Part shown: piece after piece, positions 1 through 8,407 of the stretch | Layout: every line of letters starts with the position of its first letter | How positions within the stretch are numbered: position 1 is the first letter of the stretch | Assembly (NCBI GenBank): GCA_947450115.1 | Contig: CANFUE010000001.1 | Coordinates: 62,001 to 126,000, forward strand | Origin: Acidimicrobiaceae bacterium | Lineage (GTDB): Bacteria > Actinomycetota > Acidimicrobiia > Acidimicrobiales > Ilumatobacteraceae | Length of the DNA: 64,000 nucleotides | Direction: 5' to 3' | The notes under the pieces: model-generated | Seen by the model: only the letters and a program-made list of their open reading frames with translations | Told to the model about the DNA's origin: nothing | Databases searched by the model: none | Translations under genes and position numbers: made by a program

Positions 1-444
1 GTCAGAAGCATTGGCAATGAACTCGTCAAGGGTGACGACCCCTGCGCCTACTGCACCCTGCGGACGCCAGACCACAATGGGTATGGGCTTTTCCAACAAT
101 GCAACTGCATTCACTGCGCGCTCGAGGTTTTCTGGGCCGGTAAAGAACAAACGTGTGTCGGAATCTTTCAAGATGTAAGCAACTTCATCGGCGTTCAGGT
201 GAAAGTTCACGGGAACACTTGAACCGCCAGCATGCAAAGTGCACAAATGTGCAAGAGCCGTTTCAACGCTGTTTTCTGCAAACACTGCAACGCGACGACT
301 TGGGCCAAGGTCGCTGGCATTGATTGCATTAATAATTTTGTTCACCAAGGTGTTGAGTTGTGGCCAGGTGAGCGCAGTGCGCCCATCGCGTACACCTACA
401 TCTGTTGGGTGAGACGCTGCAAACTCACGCAGCACAACTGCCAT
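1..444 (-). CDS. Acyl-CoA synthetase (AMP-forming), N-terminal part, cut by window edge
   Basis: The first 148 codons of an adenylate-forming acyl-CoA synthetase/ligase run off the left edge. The visible part has the usual N-terminal look of the family: an opening 'TALTWPQLN' segment, then 'RVAVFAENSVETALAHLCTL' and 'GGSSVPVNFHLNADEVAYIL', which matches the region where these enzymes test for available carrier/CoA substrate ('N..L...E...IL.DS'). The P-loop and adenylate motifs lie beyond the edge, so the substrate cannot be judged. The ATG at 444 lies only 2 nt after the bioY stop codon, so the two genes are probably co-transcribed. Family assignment is firm; specific function is open. Confidence 0.8.
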   Translation of the reverse strand, partial: MAVVLREFAASHPTDVGVRDGRTALTWPQLNTLVNKIINAINASDLGPSRRVAVFAENSVETALAHLCTLHAGGSSVPVNFHLNADEVAYILKDSDTRLFFTGPENLERAVNAVALLEKPIPIVVWRPQGAVGAGVVTLDEFIANASD

Positions 445-446
445 GA

Positions 447-1076
447 CTACTTACCCTTTGAAGAAACAGTTGCCCAAGCAAGTGGCGTGAGAAGACCAGC
501 AAGTGCCATCTTCAACAAGTCGCCCACCAAAAAGGGAGTCACACCGTAGGCAATGGCATTTGCATCGCCATTTGCTACTGGAATGTGCAAGTTGTGAGCA
601 AGCCACAATGCACCAAAGGCGTAGATGATGATGGTGCCAAATGCCATTGCGGCAAGTGACGACACCACTTCGCGGTCGTGACGGCGCTCGGCAAGTTTGC
701 CAATGACACCTGCGGCAACAATGAAGCCAACGAAGTAACCCAGTGTTGAACCAGTTCCGTTATGCCAACCTCCGTCGCCACCTGCGTAGAAAGGAAGACC
801 AACGAGGCCAAGACCCCAGTAGAGAGCCTGGCTGGCAATGCCACGACGCATGCCGAGTGCTGCACCTGACAACAAGACAGCAAATGTTTGGCCGGTGAGC
901 GGCACTGGCGTGAAGCCGAGAGAGAATTTCACCTGGGCAGCTGCTGCGGTGAGCAGCGCAAAACCAAGAACCAAAACGACGTCGCGCGTAATGGCGCGGG
1001 AGCGCACACTCGACTTTGGCAAAAGATCAACGAGAACTGTGGCCTTCGAGCCAGCGGTCAGGGTTGGGGTAGACAC
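447..1076 (-). CDS. bioY: BioY-type biotin transporter substrate-binding (S) component
   Basis: This is an integral membrane protein of about 209 residues with roughly six hydrophobic segments. It carries the BioY signature near the first membrane segments: 'AAAAQVKFSLGFTPVPLTGQ' followed by 'TFAVLLSGAALG'. BioY is the biotin-capturing S component of ECF transporters and works with shared EcfA/A'/T or alone. No ECF genes are visible here. I place the start at the GTG at 1076 rather than the GTG at 1088, because a GAGG Shine-Dalgarno sits 6 nt upstream of it. It is followed after 2 nt by an acyl-CoA synthetase gene, which could reflect shared transcription only. The divergent acyl-CoA dehydrogenase lies about 155 bp away. 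Confidence 0.88.
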   Translation of the reverse strand: MSTPTLTAGSKATVLVDLLPKSSVRSRAITRDVVLVLGFALLTAAAAQVKFSLGFTPVPLTGQTFAVLLSGAALGMRRGIASQALYWGLGLVGLPFYAGGDGGWHNGTGSTLGYFVGFIVAAGVIGKLAERRHDREVVSSLAAMAFGTIIIYAFGALWLAHNLHIPVANGDANAIAYGVTPFLVGDLLKMALAGLLTPLAWATVSSKGK

Positions 1077-1219
1077 AAAAAACCTCACTCAATTGTTTGT
1101 AGGGCAGTACTGCACGGCGAACCGTCGTCAAAGTGTACCGAGGTGACCCTTTTCTCAACGAGTTTCACGGTCTGGTACGAAGTTTTGGCTTCGATGTCGC
1201 ACAGGAAACGGTGCGCTAC

Positions 1220-1225
1220 TAGCGT
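1220..1225 (+). promoter_or_regulatory. -10 box TAGCGT, leaderless
   Basis: TAGCGT ends 7 nt before the GTG at 1233. There is no Shine-Dalgarno, so transcription probably starts at the start codon. Confidence 0.55.
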
Positions 1226-1232
1226 CTAACCC

Positions 1233-2519
1233 GTGACAGACCTTCCCGATATCGACCAGTTCCGTAAAGAAGCCCGTGTTTGGCTCGAGCAAAACGCCGA
1301 GGCACTGCCGGAAGCGGACAAATCTGACGACGAAGAGCAAGAAGTGCAGTGGGGCCACGGTTCCGACAACGTTGCCATCTTCCACAACTTCTCCGATGAG
1401 CAAGAACTTGAGCGCCTCAATGCAGTGAAGGCATGGCAACGCAAGAAGTTCGATGCTGGCTACGCAATGATCAACTGGCCAGAAGAGGTTGGCGGCCGTG
1501 GTCTTCCTGCCACCTACGTGCGCGCCTACACCACCGAAGAATCAAAGTTCCACATTCCTAGCGCTGGCGAGCTTCCCCCTACCTCAATGGGCCTCATTGC
1601 CACCACTGTTGGCGCATTTGGAACACCAGAGCAAAAAGAAATGTTTGTGAAGCCACTCATGAGCATGGAAATTTGTGGCTGCCAGCTCTTCAGCGAACCA
1701 AGCGCTGGTTCCGACCTTGCGTCACTCACTACTCGCGCTGTGCGCGATGGTGATGAGTGGGTTTTAAATGGTCAAAAAGTGTGGACCTCTGGTGCTCGTT
1801 TTGCTGAGTGGGGTTTGGCCATCACACGTCACGACTTCGATGTACCCAAGCACAAAGGCATGACCGCATTTATGGTTCCTTTCAACGCCCCTGGTGTTGA
1901 AGTGCGCGCCATTAAGCAAATGAGTGGTGGCGCAAACTTCAATGAAGTTTTCCTCACCGACGTGCGCATTCCCGACTCGTTGCGTCTTGGCCCCGTAGGC
2001 GACGGCTGGAAAGTTGCTCTCACCTGTCTTGGCTTTGAACGCGATCATTCAAGTGGCTCAACAAGCAGCCACACCGGTGGTACGTACAAGCAAGTCATTG
2101 CAGCCGCCGAATGGGCTGGCGTTGCAAATGACCCCATCATTCGTCAGTCACTTGCCGATCTTTACATCCAACACAAAGTTGCTCAACTCACCAACCGTCG
2201 TGCGGCAGCCGGCCTGCGTGCTGGTCAAACTCCCGGCCCTGAAGGTTCATTGGGCAAGTTGATGTGGACCGCAAACATGACACGCATTAGCGATGTCATC
2301 TCGCAAATTCTTGGCACACGTTTAGTTGCCGACAATGGCGAATGGGGTACTTACGCTTGGAACGAACACATTTTGGGCGCGCCTGGCTACCGCATTGCCG
2401 GTGGTAGCGACGAAGTGCAACGCAATATTGTTGGCGAGCGCGTGTTAGGTCTTCCACCAGAACCACGTGTCGACAAAGACGTTGCATTCAGCGAGGCACA
2501 GCGCCTCGCGCGCAAGTAA
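1233..2519 (+). CDS. Acyl-CoA dehydrogenase family protein
   Basis: A 428-residue FAD-dependent acyl-CoA dehydrogenase. Recognisable blocks are the flavin/substrate segment 'CQLFSEPSAGSDLASLTTRA' (about 150-170), 'VLNGQKVWTSGARFAEWGLA', the middle beta domain, and the C-terminal helical domain ending in 'GGSDEVQRNIVGERVLGLP'. The usual catalytic glutamate position near the C-terminus is not obvious; in this position the protein reads AGGSDEVQ, as in many FadE-type dehydrogenases of actinobacteria whose base lies elsewhere or that act on unusual (for example steroid or branched) acyl-CoAs. It starts at a GTG with a TAGCGT box 7 nt upstream. It runs toward the SDR gene (4 bp between the ends). 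Substrate unknown. Confidence 0.9.
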   Translation: MTDLPDIDQFRKEARVWLEQNAEALPEADKSDDEEQEVQWGHGSDNVAIFHNFSDEQELERLNAVKAWQRKKFDAGYAMINWPEEVGGRGLPATYVRAYTTEESKFHIPSAGELPPTSMGLIATTVGAFGTPEQKEMFVKPLMSMEICGCQLFSEPSAGSDLASLTTRAVRDGDEWVLNGQKVWTSGARFAEWGLAITRHDFDVPKHKGMTAFMVPFNAPGVEVRAIKQMSGGANFNEVFLTDVRIPDSLRLGPVGDGWKVALTCLGFERDHSSGSTSSHTGGTYKQVIAAAEWAGVANDPIIRQSLADLYIQHKVAQLTNRRAAAGLRAGQTPGPEGSLGKLMWTANMTRISDVISQILGTRLVADNGEWGTYAWNEHILGAPGYRIAGGSDEVQRNIVGERVLGLPPEPRVDKDVAFSEAQRLARK

Positions 2520-2523
2520 TTCG

Positions 2524-3279
2524 TTACTTGTAGTCGCGCCCGACGTTGCCAACAATTTTTGCTTGGCCAGCGGCGGAGTCGTCTTCAATCAATTCAATAA
2601 CTGCTACCGCAATGTCTTCAGCATGCAACATCACTGTTGCCGCAATGACAGGCTCTAGCCATGCTGCTGGGCGAGTTCCATCACCTGTTTGCTTCATGGT
2701 CATATCGGTATCGACCATGCCAGGAAGTACAGCGTTCACGCGAATTCCTTCGGCAGCAAAACCGGCACAACTTTCCACAATGCGCACAACGCCAACTTTG
2801 GTTGCTGAGTAAACAGGGTCGGTAGGCATGGCCTGCAAAGCAGCCACAGAAGCTGTGTTCACAATTGCGCCACCACCACGAGCACGCAGTGCCTTAATAG
2901 CTTCTTGAGTACCCATAGCTACGCCGCCCAAGTTCACTGCAATAACAGCAGATATTTTCTCGAGAGCGGCATCGGGCCACAGCGGTTCACCACAAATGAG
3001 TCCGGCGTTGTTGTGCACGATGTCGAGGCCGCCAAATGCTGCCGTAGCAAAAGCAAACATGGCACGCACACCAGCAGCAGTGGAAACATCTGCCTTCACC
3101 GTTACAACGTTGGCACCAGGCACTGCCTGCTGCGCAAGTGCGACAGTTTCCTTCAAGCCATCTTCATTGATATCGGCAGCAACCACCTTGGCGCCTTTTT
3201 GTGCGAGCAAAATAACTGTTGCGCGACCAATACCTGCGCCAGCGCCAGTAACGAGAGCATGCTTGCCTGAGATCTCCAT
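2524..3279 (-). CDS. SDR family NAD(P)-dependent oxidoreductase
   Basis: A classical short-chain dehydrogenase of 251 residues. It shows the cofactor motif TGAGAGIG at about 11-18, an acidic residue (AADIN) after beta-2 that favours NAD(H), the NNAG motif near 90, and the catalytic Tyr/Lys in 'YSATKVGVVR' near 155-160 with a preceding Ser (NTASVAAL). It lies 27 bp behind the small lipoyl protein gene on the same strand and may be co-transcribed with it. Possible roles include oxidation of a hydroxyacyl-CoA or small alcohol; nothing in the sequence fixes the substrate. Confidence 0.9.
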   Translation of the reverse strand: MEISGKHALVTGAGAGIGRATVILLAQKGAKVVAADINEDGLKETVALAQQAVPGANVVTVKADVSTAAGVRAMFAFATAAFGGLDIVHNNAGLICGEPLWPDAALEKISAVIAVNLGGVAMGTQEAIKALRARGGGAIVNTASVAALQAMPTDPVYSATKVGVVRIVESCAGFAAEGIRVNAVLPGMVDTDMTMKQTGDGTRPAAWLEPVIAATVMLHAEDIAVAVIELIEDDSAAGQAKIVGNVGRDYK

Positions 3280-3306
3280 GAGATAACTCTTTTCTATGTG
3301 TGCGGT

Positions 3307-3537
3307 TTAGTCGATGCTGCCAATTTGGGTGCCTACTTCGTAGGTTTCACCCTCTTCACCGGTGATGTGAACAACACCAGCTACTGGAGCTTCAATTTCG
3401 TTTTCGACTTTGTCGGTTTCAATGCGGTACAACACATCGCCAGGGGTGACAGCGTCGCCGTCGGCGACGAGCCATTCAACGAGGGTGCCTTCGGTCATGG
3501 AAACGCCGAGCTTAGGAATGCTGATGGGGGTAGACAT
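3307..3537 (-). CDS. Free-standing lipoyl (biotinyl/lipoyl attachment) domain protein
   Basis: The whole 76-residue protein is one lipoyl domain. It has the N-terminal 'ISIPKLGVSMTEGTLVEWLV' strand pattern and the lipoylation hairpin 'RIETDKVENEIEAP' with the target Lys in ETDKVE. Normally such a domain is the N-terminal module of an E2 acyltransferase; here it ends right after the fold (GTQIGSID), with no linker, E3-binding or catalytic domain. E1 beta and E1 alpha genes lie 0.7 kb away on the same strand, separated by an oppositely oriented DUF305 gene. It probably shuttles acyl or reducing groups for that E1 or for an E2 elsewhere. TAGAAC lies 7 nt upstream of the ATG. Confidence 0.88.
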   Translation of the reverse strand: MSTPISIPKLGVSMTEGTLVEWLVADGDAVTPGDVLYRIETDKVENEIEAPVAGVVHITGEEGETYEVGTQIGSID

Positions 3538-3577
3538 GGCTCTTGTTCTATCGGATTTTCATGGCACACTGCGAATT

Positions 3578-4243
3578 ATGGATTCTTCCCCAACCCCTGC
3601 CCCGCCAGAAACCGCCTCCGAGACCCTTCCCTGGTGGATGAACCCACTCAATATTGTCCTTCTCGTTGTGGCGGGCATTTTGCTCTCTGGGGCCATTGCC
3701 TTCACCGTTGGCGAGTCTCGTGGTCGCGGGGCACACAACGGGGCCGACATTGGCTTTCTTCAAGACATGCGCATTCATCACGAACAAGCAGTTGCGATGA
3801 GCCTCGTCTACATCGATGCATCGAGCGCTGGCAGCCCCACAGGACTCTCCACTCGAAGCGTATTGCGTCTCATTGCGCGTGAAATTATTGTCGATCAATC
3901 TGTCGAGTCGGGTCGCATGGTGCAAATGCTGCGCCAGTTCAAAGCATCTGAAACCAACGAGTCAGATCAAGTGATGGGGTGGATGAATGAACCACTCCCC
4001 CTCAACCAAATGCCGGGCTATGCCACCGATGCGCAGCTACAACAACTACGCAATGCACGAGGCAAAGATGCAGACATTCTTTTTGGGCAGTTAATGATTG
4101 CCCACCACAACGGCGGCATTCACATGGCTGAACATGCGGGCATGCATGGCAAAAACAGCGAAGTCACTGCTCTTGCCAAGGTCATGGCCACGGCTCAAAA
4201 ATCTGAAGTAATAGAACTCACTCGCCTCATTGGCAAGGAGTAA
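3578..4243 (+). CDS. DUF305 domain membrane-anchored protein
   Basis: A protein of about 221 residues with one N-terminal membrane helix ('PLNIVLLVVAGILLSGAIAF') and an extracytoplasmic DUF305 domain. The His/Met pairs typical of the family are present: 'FLQDMRIHHEQAVAMS' near 65-80 and 'MIAHHNGGIHMAEHAGMH' near 175-192. DUF305 proteins (for example cyanobacterial CopM) are linked to copper handling, and the His/Met pairs could bind metal. Upstream in-frame starts would overlap the divergent lipoyl gene completely, so I place the start at the ATG at 3578. Its orientation splits an otherwise same-strand E1 alpha/E1 beta/lipoyl/SDR cluster. Metal binding is inference. Confidence 0.85.
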   Translation: MDSSPTPAPPETASETLPWWMNPLNIVLLVVAGILLSGAIAFTVGESRGRGAHNGADIGFLQDMRIHHEQAVAMSLVYIDASSAGSPTGLSTRSVLRLIAREIIVDQSVESGRMVQMLRQFKASETNESDQVMGWMNEPLPLNQMPGYATDAQLQQLRNARGKDADILFGQLMIAHHNGGIHMAEHAGMHGKNSEVTALAKVMATAQKSEVIELTRLIGKE

Positions 4244-4249
4244 ATGCCT

Positions 4250-5251
4250 TTATTTGTTGAGTGATTTGATAGCTGCAACGATGTCGGCAACCTGGGGAAC
4301 AAACGCTGTTTCCAAGTTCTTCGCATACGGCACTGGTGTGTTTTGTCCACCAACACGAGCAACTGGCGCAGCAAGAGTGCCGAACAGTTCTTCGTGAATA
4401 CGGCTAGACAATTCAGCACCAAAACCACAGCGAGTTACTGCTTCGTGAACAACAACTGCACGCTTGGTTTTTGAAACCGATGCGAGAACTGTTGCCTCGT
4501 CGAGTGGAACAAGTGTGCGCAAGTCGATGACTTCAACAGACACTCCCTCGCCAGCAAGAATCTCGGCTGCTTTCACGGCGTCGTGTACTTGCTTGCCATA
4601 AGAAATGACAGTGACGTCTTTTCCTTCGCGGACAATGTTTGCCTTGCCAAGTGGAATGCGGTTGTCGCCCACTGGTACATCACATGCGTACTGAGGATCC
4701 CAATACATGAGCATTGGTTCAACAAAGAGCACTGGGTCTGGATCAAAGATGGAGCTGATGAGCAAGCCCTTTGCATCTGCAGGGTTCGAAGGAACAACGA
4801 CCTTGAGCCCAGGTGTATGCACTGCCCATGCTTCGAGCATCTCTGAGTGCTGAGCGCCAAACTGGCGGCCAGCACCAGCGCTGGTGCGAATAACCAGAGG
4901 AACCGTGGTTTGCCCACCCGACATGTAGCGAATTTTTGCCGCATGGTTGGTGATTTGGTCGAGACACACGGCAATGAAGTCCATGATCATGATTTCAGCA
5001 ACTGGTTTGTAACCAGCAATGGCAGCACCTACTGCAGCACCAATGATGGCAGCTTCAGAAATAGGGGTCTTACGCACACGGTGTGTTCCGTATTTTGTAG
5101 AGAGGCCCTTGGTGATTTTGTACACGCCACCAGATGGCTCGGCAATGTCTTCGCCCAACAAGAAAACTTTCTCGTCGAGACCCATTGCGATGTCCATTGC
5201 TTCGTTGAGCGCGAGGCCCATTGGGATAATGCGGGGTTCAGTAGTGGTCAT
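4250..5251 (-). CDS. 2-oxoacid (pyruvate/acetoin-type) dehydrogenase E1 subunit beta
   Basis: A 333-residue transketolase-like beta subunit of a heterotetrameric thiamine-diphosphate E1. Characteristic stretches are 'EALNEAMDIAMGLDEKVFLL', 'GEDIAEPSGGVYKITKGL', the 'R..TPISEAAIIGAAVGAA' segment and the C-terminal domain 'VIDLRTLVPLDEATVLASV', all typical of PdhB/AcoB/BkdB. It follows E1 alpha after 9 nt, clearly one operon. With E1 alpha it would decarboxylate a 2-oxoacid or cleave acetoin and pass the acyl group to a lipoyl domain. Sequence alone does not separate pyruvate, branched-chain and acetoin enzymes; the nearby small lipoyl protein and the lack of local E2/E3 genes argue for an unusual arrangement. 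Confidence 0.9.
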   Translation of the reverse strand: MTTTEPRIIPMGLALNEAMDIAMGLDEKVFLLGEDIAEPSGGVYKITKGLSTKYGTHRVRKTPISEAAIIGAAVGAAIAGYKPVAEIMIMDFIAVCLDQITNHAAKIRYMSGGQTTVPLVIRTSAGAGRQFGAQHSEMLEAWAVHTPGLKVVVPSNPADAKGLLISSIFDPDPVLFVEPMLMYWDPQYACDVPVGDNRIPLGKANIVREGKDVTVISYGKQVHDAVKAAEILAGEGVSVEVIDLRTLVPLDEATVLASVSKTKRAVVVHEAVTRCGFGAELSSRIHEELFGTLAAPVARVGGQNTPVPYAKNLETAFVPQVADIVAAIKSLNK

Positions 5252-5260
5252 GGTTGTCTC

Positions 5261-6253
5261 TCACTTAATGATTTCTTCGTAAACGTCTGTGTACAACTCG
5301 TCGAGTGATGGTTCAGGGCTATTCATTGCGAATTCCACTGCGTCGTCCACCATGGCAACGATCTTGTCTTCGATTTCAGCAAGCTGTGCTTCTGTAGCGT
5401 GACCGTTTTCCAACAACCAAGCACGGAAGGCCGGCACTGGGTCGGCAGCCATTGCAGCCTTGCGCTCTTCTTTTGGCATGTACTCCATGGCGTCACCCAT
5501 GAGGTGACCATAGAAACGATACGTACGAGCTTCAATGAGGGTTGGACCCTCACCCGCACGTGCACGTGCAATTGCTTCGCCAGCGGCATGCCACATTGCA
5601 ACAGGATCATTACCGTTGACTGTTACTGCAGGCATCCCGTAAGCAGCACCACGCTCTGATATGTACTCAACGCCAGTTGACATTGACATTGGTGTGTGCT
5701 CGCCGTAGAGGTTGTTTTGGCAAACGAAAATGACCGGCAATTTCCATACCGCAGCCATGTTCATGCCTTCATGGAACGCACCAATGTTGGAAGCACCATC
5801 GCCAAAGTTCACCACGGTGACTTGGTCGGTTCCTGCAAGCTGCGCTGCGAGTCCGAATCCATTTGCAATGGGGATACCCGAACCTACGATGCCAGTCGTT
5901 ACAACTAAGCCCGAGTCGGGGTGTGTGATGTGCATTGGGCCACCCTTGCCCTTGCATGTTCCTGTGGAACGACCAAGGAACTCTGCCCATAGTTCACGCA
6001 TCGGAACACCTTTTGCGAGGTGGTCGTGGAGGCCACGATAAATGGTGACCACGTAGTCATCGGGGCGAAGGTGCACGGCATAACCGGCGCTAATGCACTC
6101 TTGTCCGCGTGGCGAGTAATAGATCAATTGGATTTGACCACTCGTCAACATGGAGCGAAAACGCTCGTCGGTGGTTTTGATCTTGTTTTGGATCTCGTAC
6201 ATCTGTACGAGGGTTTCACGATCTGGTGAATCGGGACGGTTAGTTGTTGCCAT
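5261..6253 (-). CDS. 2-oxoacid (pyruvate/acetoin-type) dehydrogenase E1 subunit alpha
   Basis: The alpha subunit (about 330 residues) carries the thiamine-diphosphate motif 'GDGASNIGAFHEGMNMAAVW' ending in the conserved NN of 'FVCQNNLYG'. It also has the phosphorylation-loop-like region 'TYRFYGHLMGDAMEYM' and the opening 'YYSPRGQECISAGYAVHL'. I chose the ATG at 6253 because the 20 residues before it in the longer frame look unlike the family. It is followed by E1 beta after 9 nt. The 'YGEHTPMSMSTGV' substrate region resembles acetoin-type E1 alpha (AcoA) at least as well as pyruvate E1, so the substrate stays open. It acts in the cytoplasm with a lipoyl carrier. Confidence 0.9.
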   Translation of the reverse strand: MATTNRPDSPDRETLVQMYEIQNKIKTTDERFRSMLTSGQIQLIYYSPRGQECISAGYAVHLRPDDYVVTIYRGLHDHLAKGVPMRELWAEFLGRSTGTCKGKGGPMHITHPDSGLVVTTGIVGSGIPIANGFGLAAQLAGTDQVTVVNFGDGASNIGAFHEGMNMAAVWKLPVIFVCQNNLYGEHTPMSMSTGVEYISERGAAYGMPAVTVNGNDPVAMWHAAGEAIARARAGEGPTLIEARTYRFYGHLMGDAMEYMPKEERKAAMAADPVPAFRAWLLENGHATEAQLAEIEDKIVAMVDDAVEFAMNSPEPSLDELYTDVYEEIIK

Positions 6254-6416
6254 AGGGTCTCGTATGCCTTTACAAATCCGAAAACGGGATGTGGGTTTCT
6301 CAATAGTCTTCAAAAAAAATATTGCCCTGCTTTCCTATCAGAAAAAGGGTCTCACCAAGGTGGTCGAACGGCGAGCGGCGAATGAAAATGCCGCCCAGAC
6401 ATCAAAACTTGCCTCG

Positions 6417-7325
6417 CTACACAGCTTTTGCGGCGAGGAAAGCCGCCAGCTCGCGGGGCTTGTCGCCCTGAATGCTATGACCAGCCCCGTCGATGACGAG
6501 TACCTCTGCACGGCTTTGGCGCCGCAACAACTCGGCAACATCAGCATCGTCCACCACGGGCGAGGTTCCTCCGCGTAACAACGTGAGGGGGCATTCCAAC
6601 GAACCGATGAGGTCCCACAGTTTGCCGAGCGCATCACCCGAGATGGGCTCTGAGTTTTCACTACGTATATGGCTACGACGGTCGTAACGCCATTGCCATG
6701 ACCCATCTTCAAGTTGTTTGGCGTTATGCAAAATGCCGCGACGCAACGACTCAATGGTGCGTGTGGGGTTGTGCTCAATGGTGCGCTTCAACAAGTCGTC
6801 AAATGAAGCAAAGGCTTGCGGACCATTCACGAAGTCGAGAATTGCTTTTGCTTTATCGCCATTCACACCTGGCGTGATATCGACGAGCACCAGTTCCTGA
6901 ACCAAATGCGGTGCATGGCCGGCAAGCGCTAACGAGGTAAGACCTCCCAAAGACATACCCACCACAACTTTGGCCCGCGGGGCATGGCGCTCAATGACTT
7001 CAGCAATATCGACCGCCATGGAGTGTGGCGAGTACATCGCATCGTCTCGCCATGACGAGTGTCCGTGCCCAGGCAAGTCGACCACGAGCGCTGGCACACC
7101 GAGATCTAAAAGAACCGTGTCCCAGGTGTGCGCGTTTTGTGACCCACCGTGAACAAAAACCATCTGGGGTTCTGCACTTCCCCACTTCAGAGCACTCACA
7201 GTACGACCGTCGGCAAGTTGATGTTCGATACGCACAACAACTGGGTTTGGCGATGCCGTCAAGGCATACTCGGCAATGTTCTCATGGAACAATGCAAACT
7301 CGTTATAAGGCACTCTTTCCATCAT
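6417..7325 (-). CDS. Alpha/beta hydrolase
   Basis: A 302-residue alpha/beta-fold hydrolase. The parts seen are the oxyanion strand 'MVFVHGGSQNAHTWD' (about 55-68), 'VVDLPGHGHSSWRDD', the nucleophile elbow 'VVGMSLGGLTSLALAG' with Ser near 124, an acid in 'TSPVVDDADV' and the catalytic His in 'VIDGAGHSIQGDKP' near the C-terminus. The start is either the ATG at 7325 or the second, directly adjacent ATG at 7322, which has the better distance to a GAGGA Shine-Dalgarno. It is followed at 11 bp by nothing on its own strand, since the L,D-transpeptidase gene ends upstream of it at 7337, so it could be the last gene of that transcript. Substrate unknown. Confidence 0.85.
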   Translation of the reverse strand: MMERVPYNEFALFHENIAEYALTASPNPVVVRIEHQLADGRTVSALKWGSAEPQMVFVHGGSQNAHTWDTVLLDLGVPALVVDLPGHGHSSWRDDAMYSPHSMAVDIAEVIERHAPRAKVVVGMSLGGLTSLALAGHAPHLVQELVLVDITPGVNGDKAKAILDFVNGPQAFASFDDLLKRTIEHNPTRTIESLRRGILHNAKQLEDGSWQWRYDRRSHIRSENSEPISGDALGKLWDLIGSLECPLTLLRGGTSPVVDDADVAELLRRQSRAEVLVIDGAGHSIQGDKPRELAAFLAAKAV

Positions 7326-7336
7326 TCCTCACATCT

Positions 7337-8407
7337 TCAGGGAAGCGAACTCGCAGGAGAAACGGTAGACGTTGTTGCAGTAGGCACTGGTGCTGGAAGT
7401 GTGGTGGTGGTTTTTTGCTTCGCAGTGGTGGTGGTCACCACAACAGTTGACGTAGTGGAAGTTGAACTTGTTGTGGTGGTGTAGTTCGGGTCAGGTTTAT
7501 CGGCAGGCGGAATAGGTGCGCCGTACTCTTCGGGCTCTTTGACCCCATCGAATACATACACACGGTCGCCATAGGCAACAAGTGTCTGGAAATATTCGGA
7601 AATGTGCATTGGAATGCGCACACAACCATGAGATGCCGGCGTGTTTGGCACTTGCGCTGCGCCATGCACTGCAATTCCACCGTTGAAATACACGGGGTTC
7701 CACATTGTGCCAAGTTTGCTTTGACGAGTGCCAGTTTTGCGGTTGTAGAAGTAATACAGCCCGCCGGGAGTAACAGCTTTACCGCATACACCTTTTTTGA
7801 GTGGCTCAGTACCAGGGTTACCTTGTTCACCTGGGTCAATGGTGACTTCTTCGCACCAATCTTCCCCGGTGCCCGTAGAAATATGTGTTACCAAAATGGG
7901 CTTGCCCTTTTTGAAGACCACCATGACTTGCTCGGGGAGATAAATCTCAACATGAGTTTCCGTCGGCGCCTGTGCGCGACGCGGCACAATGAGGTTGTCT
8001 TGTTGCATGATCTGCCATGCCTCAGGAGAAATAGCACCAGTCGCTTTTGTTCTTGGCGTTTTCAACACAAGTGTTTCAAAGGCCCACACAGACTGAGTGG
8101 TGTTGTATCCAAAATCACCATCAATAAGGTTTGGGTCGAAGGAGAGATCTTTCAACCTTTGTTGAAGTCGCCGCACATCTGGGCCATGCATACCTGCCTT
8201 AAGCGTGCGCTTGAGCGTGGGCGTTGTTGTGGTTGGTCCACTTGCAATTGTTGACGTTGTGCCGGGGCTGTTGGTACCACTACTGGCTGCAACTCCTATT
8301 GCAACAACTCCAGCGAGAAGCGCAGCGGCTACGACAGCTGGCCACCACCGACGAACATGACTCGGCGCAACATCGAACTCTTGCGGAAAATCGTCAATCG
8401 GATTCAA
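7337..8407 (-). CDS. L,D-transpeptidase (YkuD) with peptidoglycan-binding domain
   Basis: A 356-residue cell-wall enzyme. It has a short cytoplasmic N-terminus, a membrane anchor at about 21-42 ('WWPAVVAAALLAGVVAIGVA'), a Thr-rich linker, and a PG_binding_1 domain at about 65-130 ('LKAGMHGPDVRRLQQRLKDL'). The YkuD catalytic domain at about 150-290 has the active-site block 'HGAAQVPNTPASHGCVRIP' containing the Cys nucleophile, and a low-complexity Thr/Ser/Val tail follows. It makes 3-3 cross-links or attaches proteins to peptidoglycan. Two extra Cys pairs (DWCEEV, KGVCGK) could form disulfides. The start overlaps the 3' end of the upstream glycosyltransferase gene by 14 bp, suggesting translational coupling. 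The Thr tail resembles those on other exported proteins of this window. Confidence 0.92.
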   Translation of the reverse strand: MNPIDDFPQEFDVAPSHVRRWWPAVVAAALLAGVVAIGVAASSGTNSPGTTSTIASGPTTTTPTLKRTLKAGMHGPDVRRLQQRLKDLSFDPNLIDGDFGYNTTQSVWAFETLVLKTPRTKATGAISPEAWQIMQQDNLIVPRRAQAPTETHVEIYLPEQVMVVFKKGKPILVTHISTGTGEDWCEEVTIDPGEQGNPGTEPLKKGVCGKAVTPGGLYYFYNRKTGTRQSKLGTMWNPVYFNGGIAVHGAAQVPNTPASHGCVRIPMHISEYFQTLVAYGDRVYVFDGVKEPEEYGAPIPPADKPDPNYTTTTSSTSTTSTVVVTTTTAKQKTTTTLPAPVPTATTSTVSPASSLP

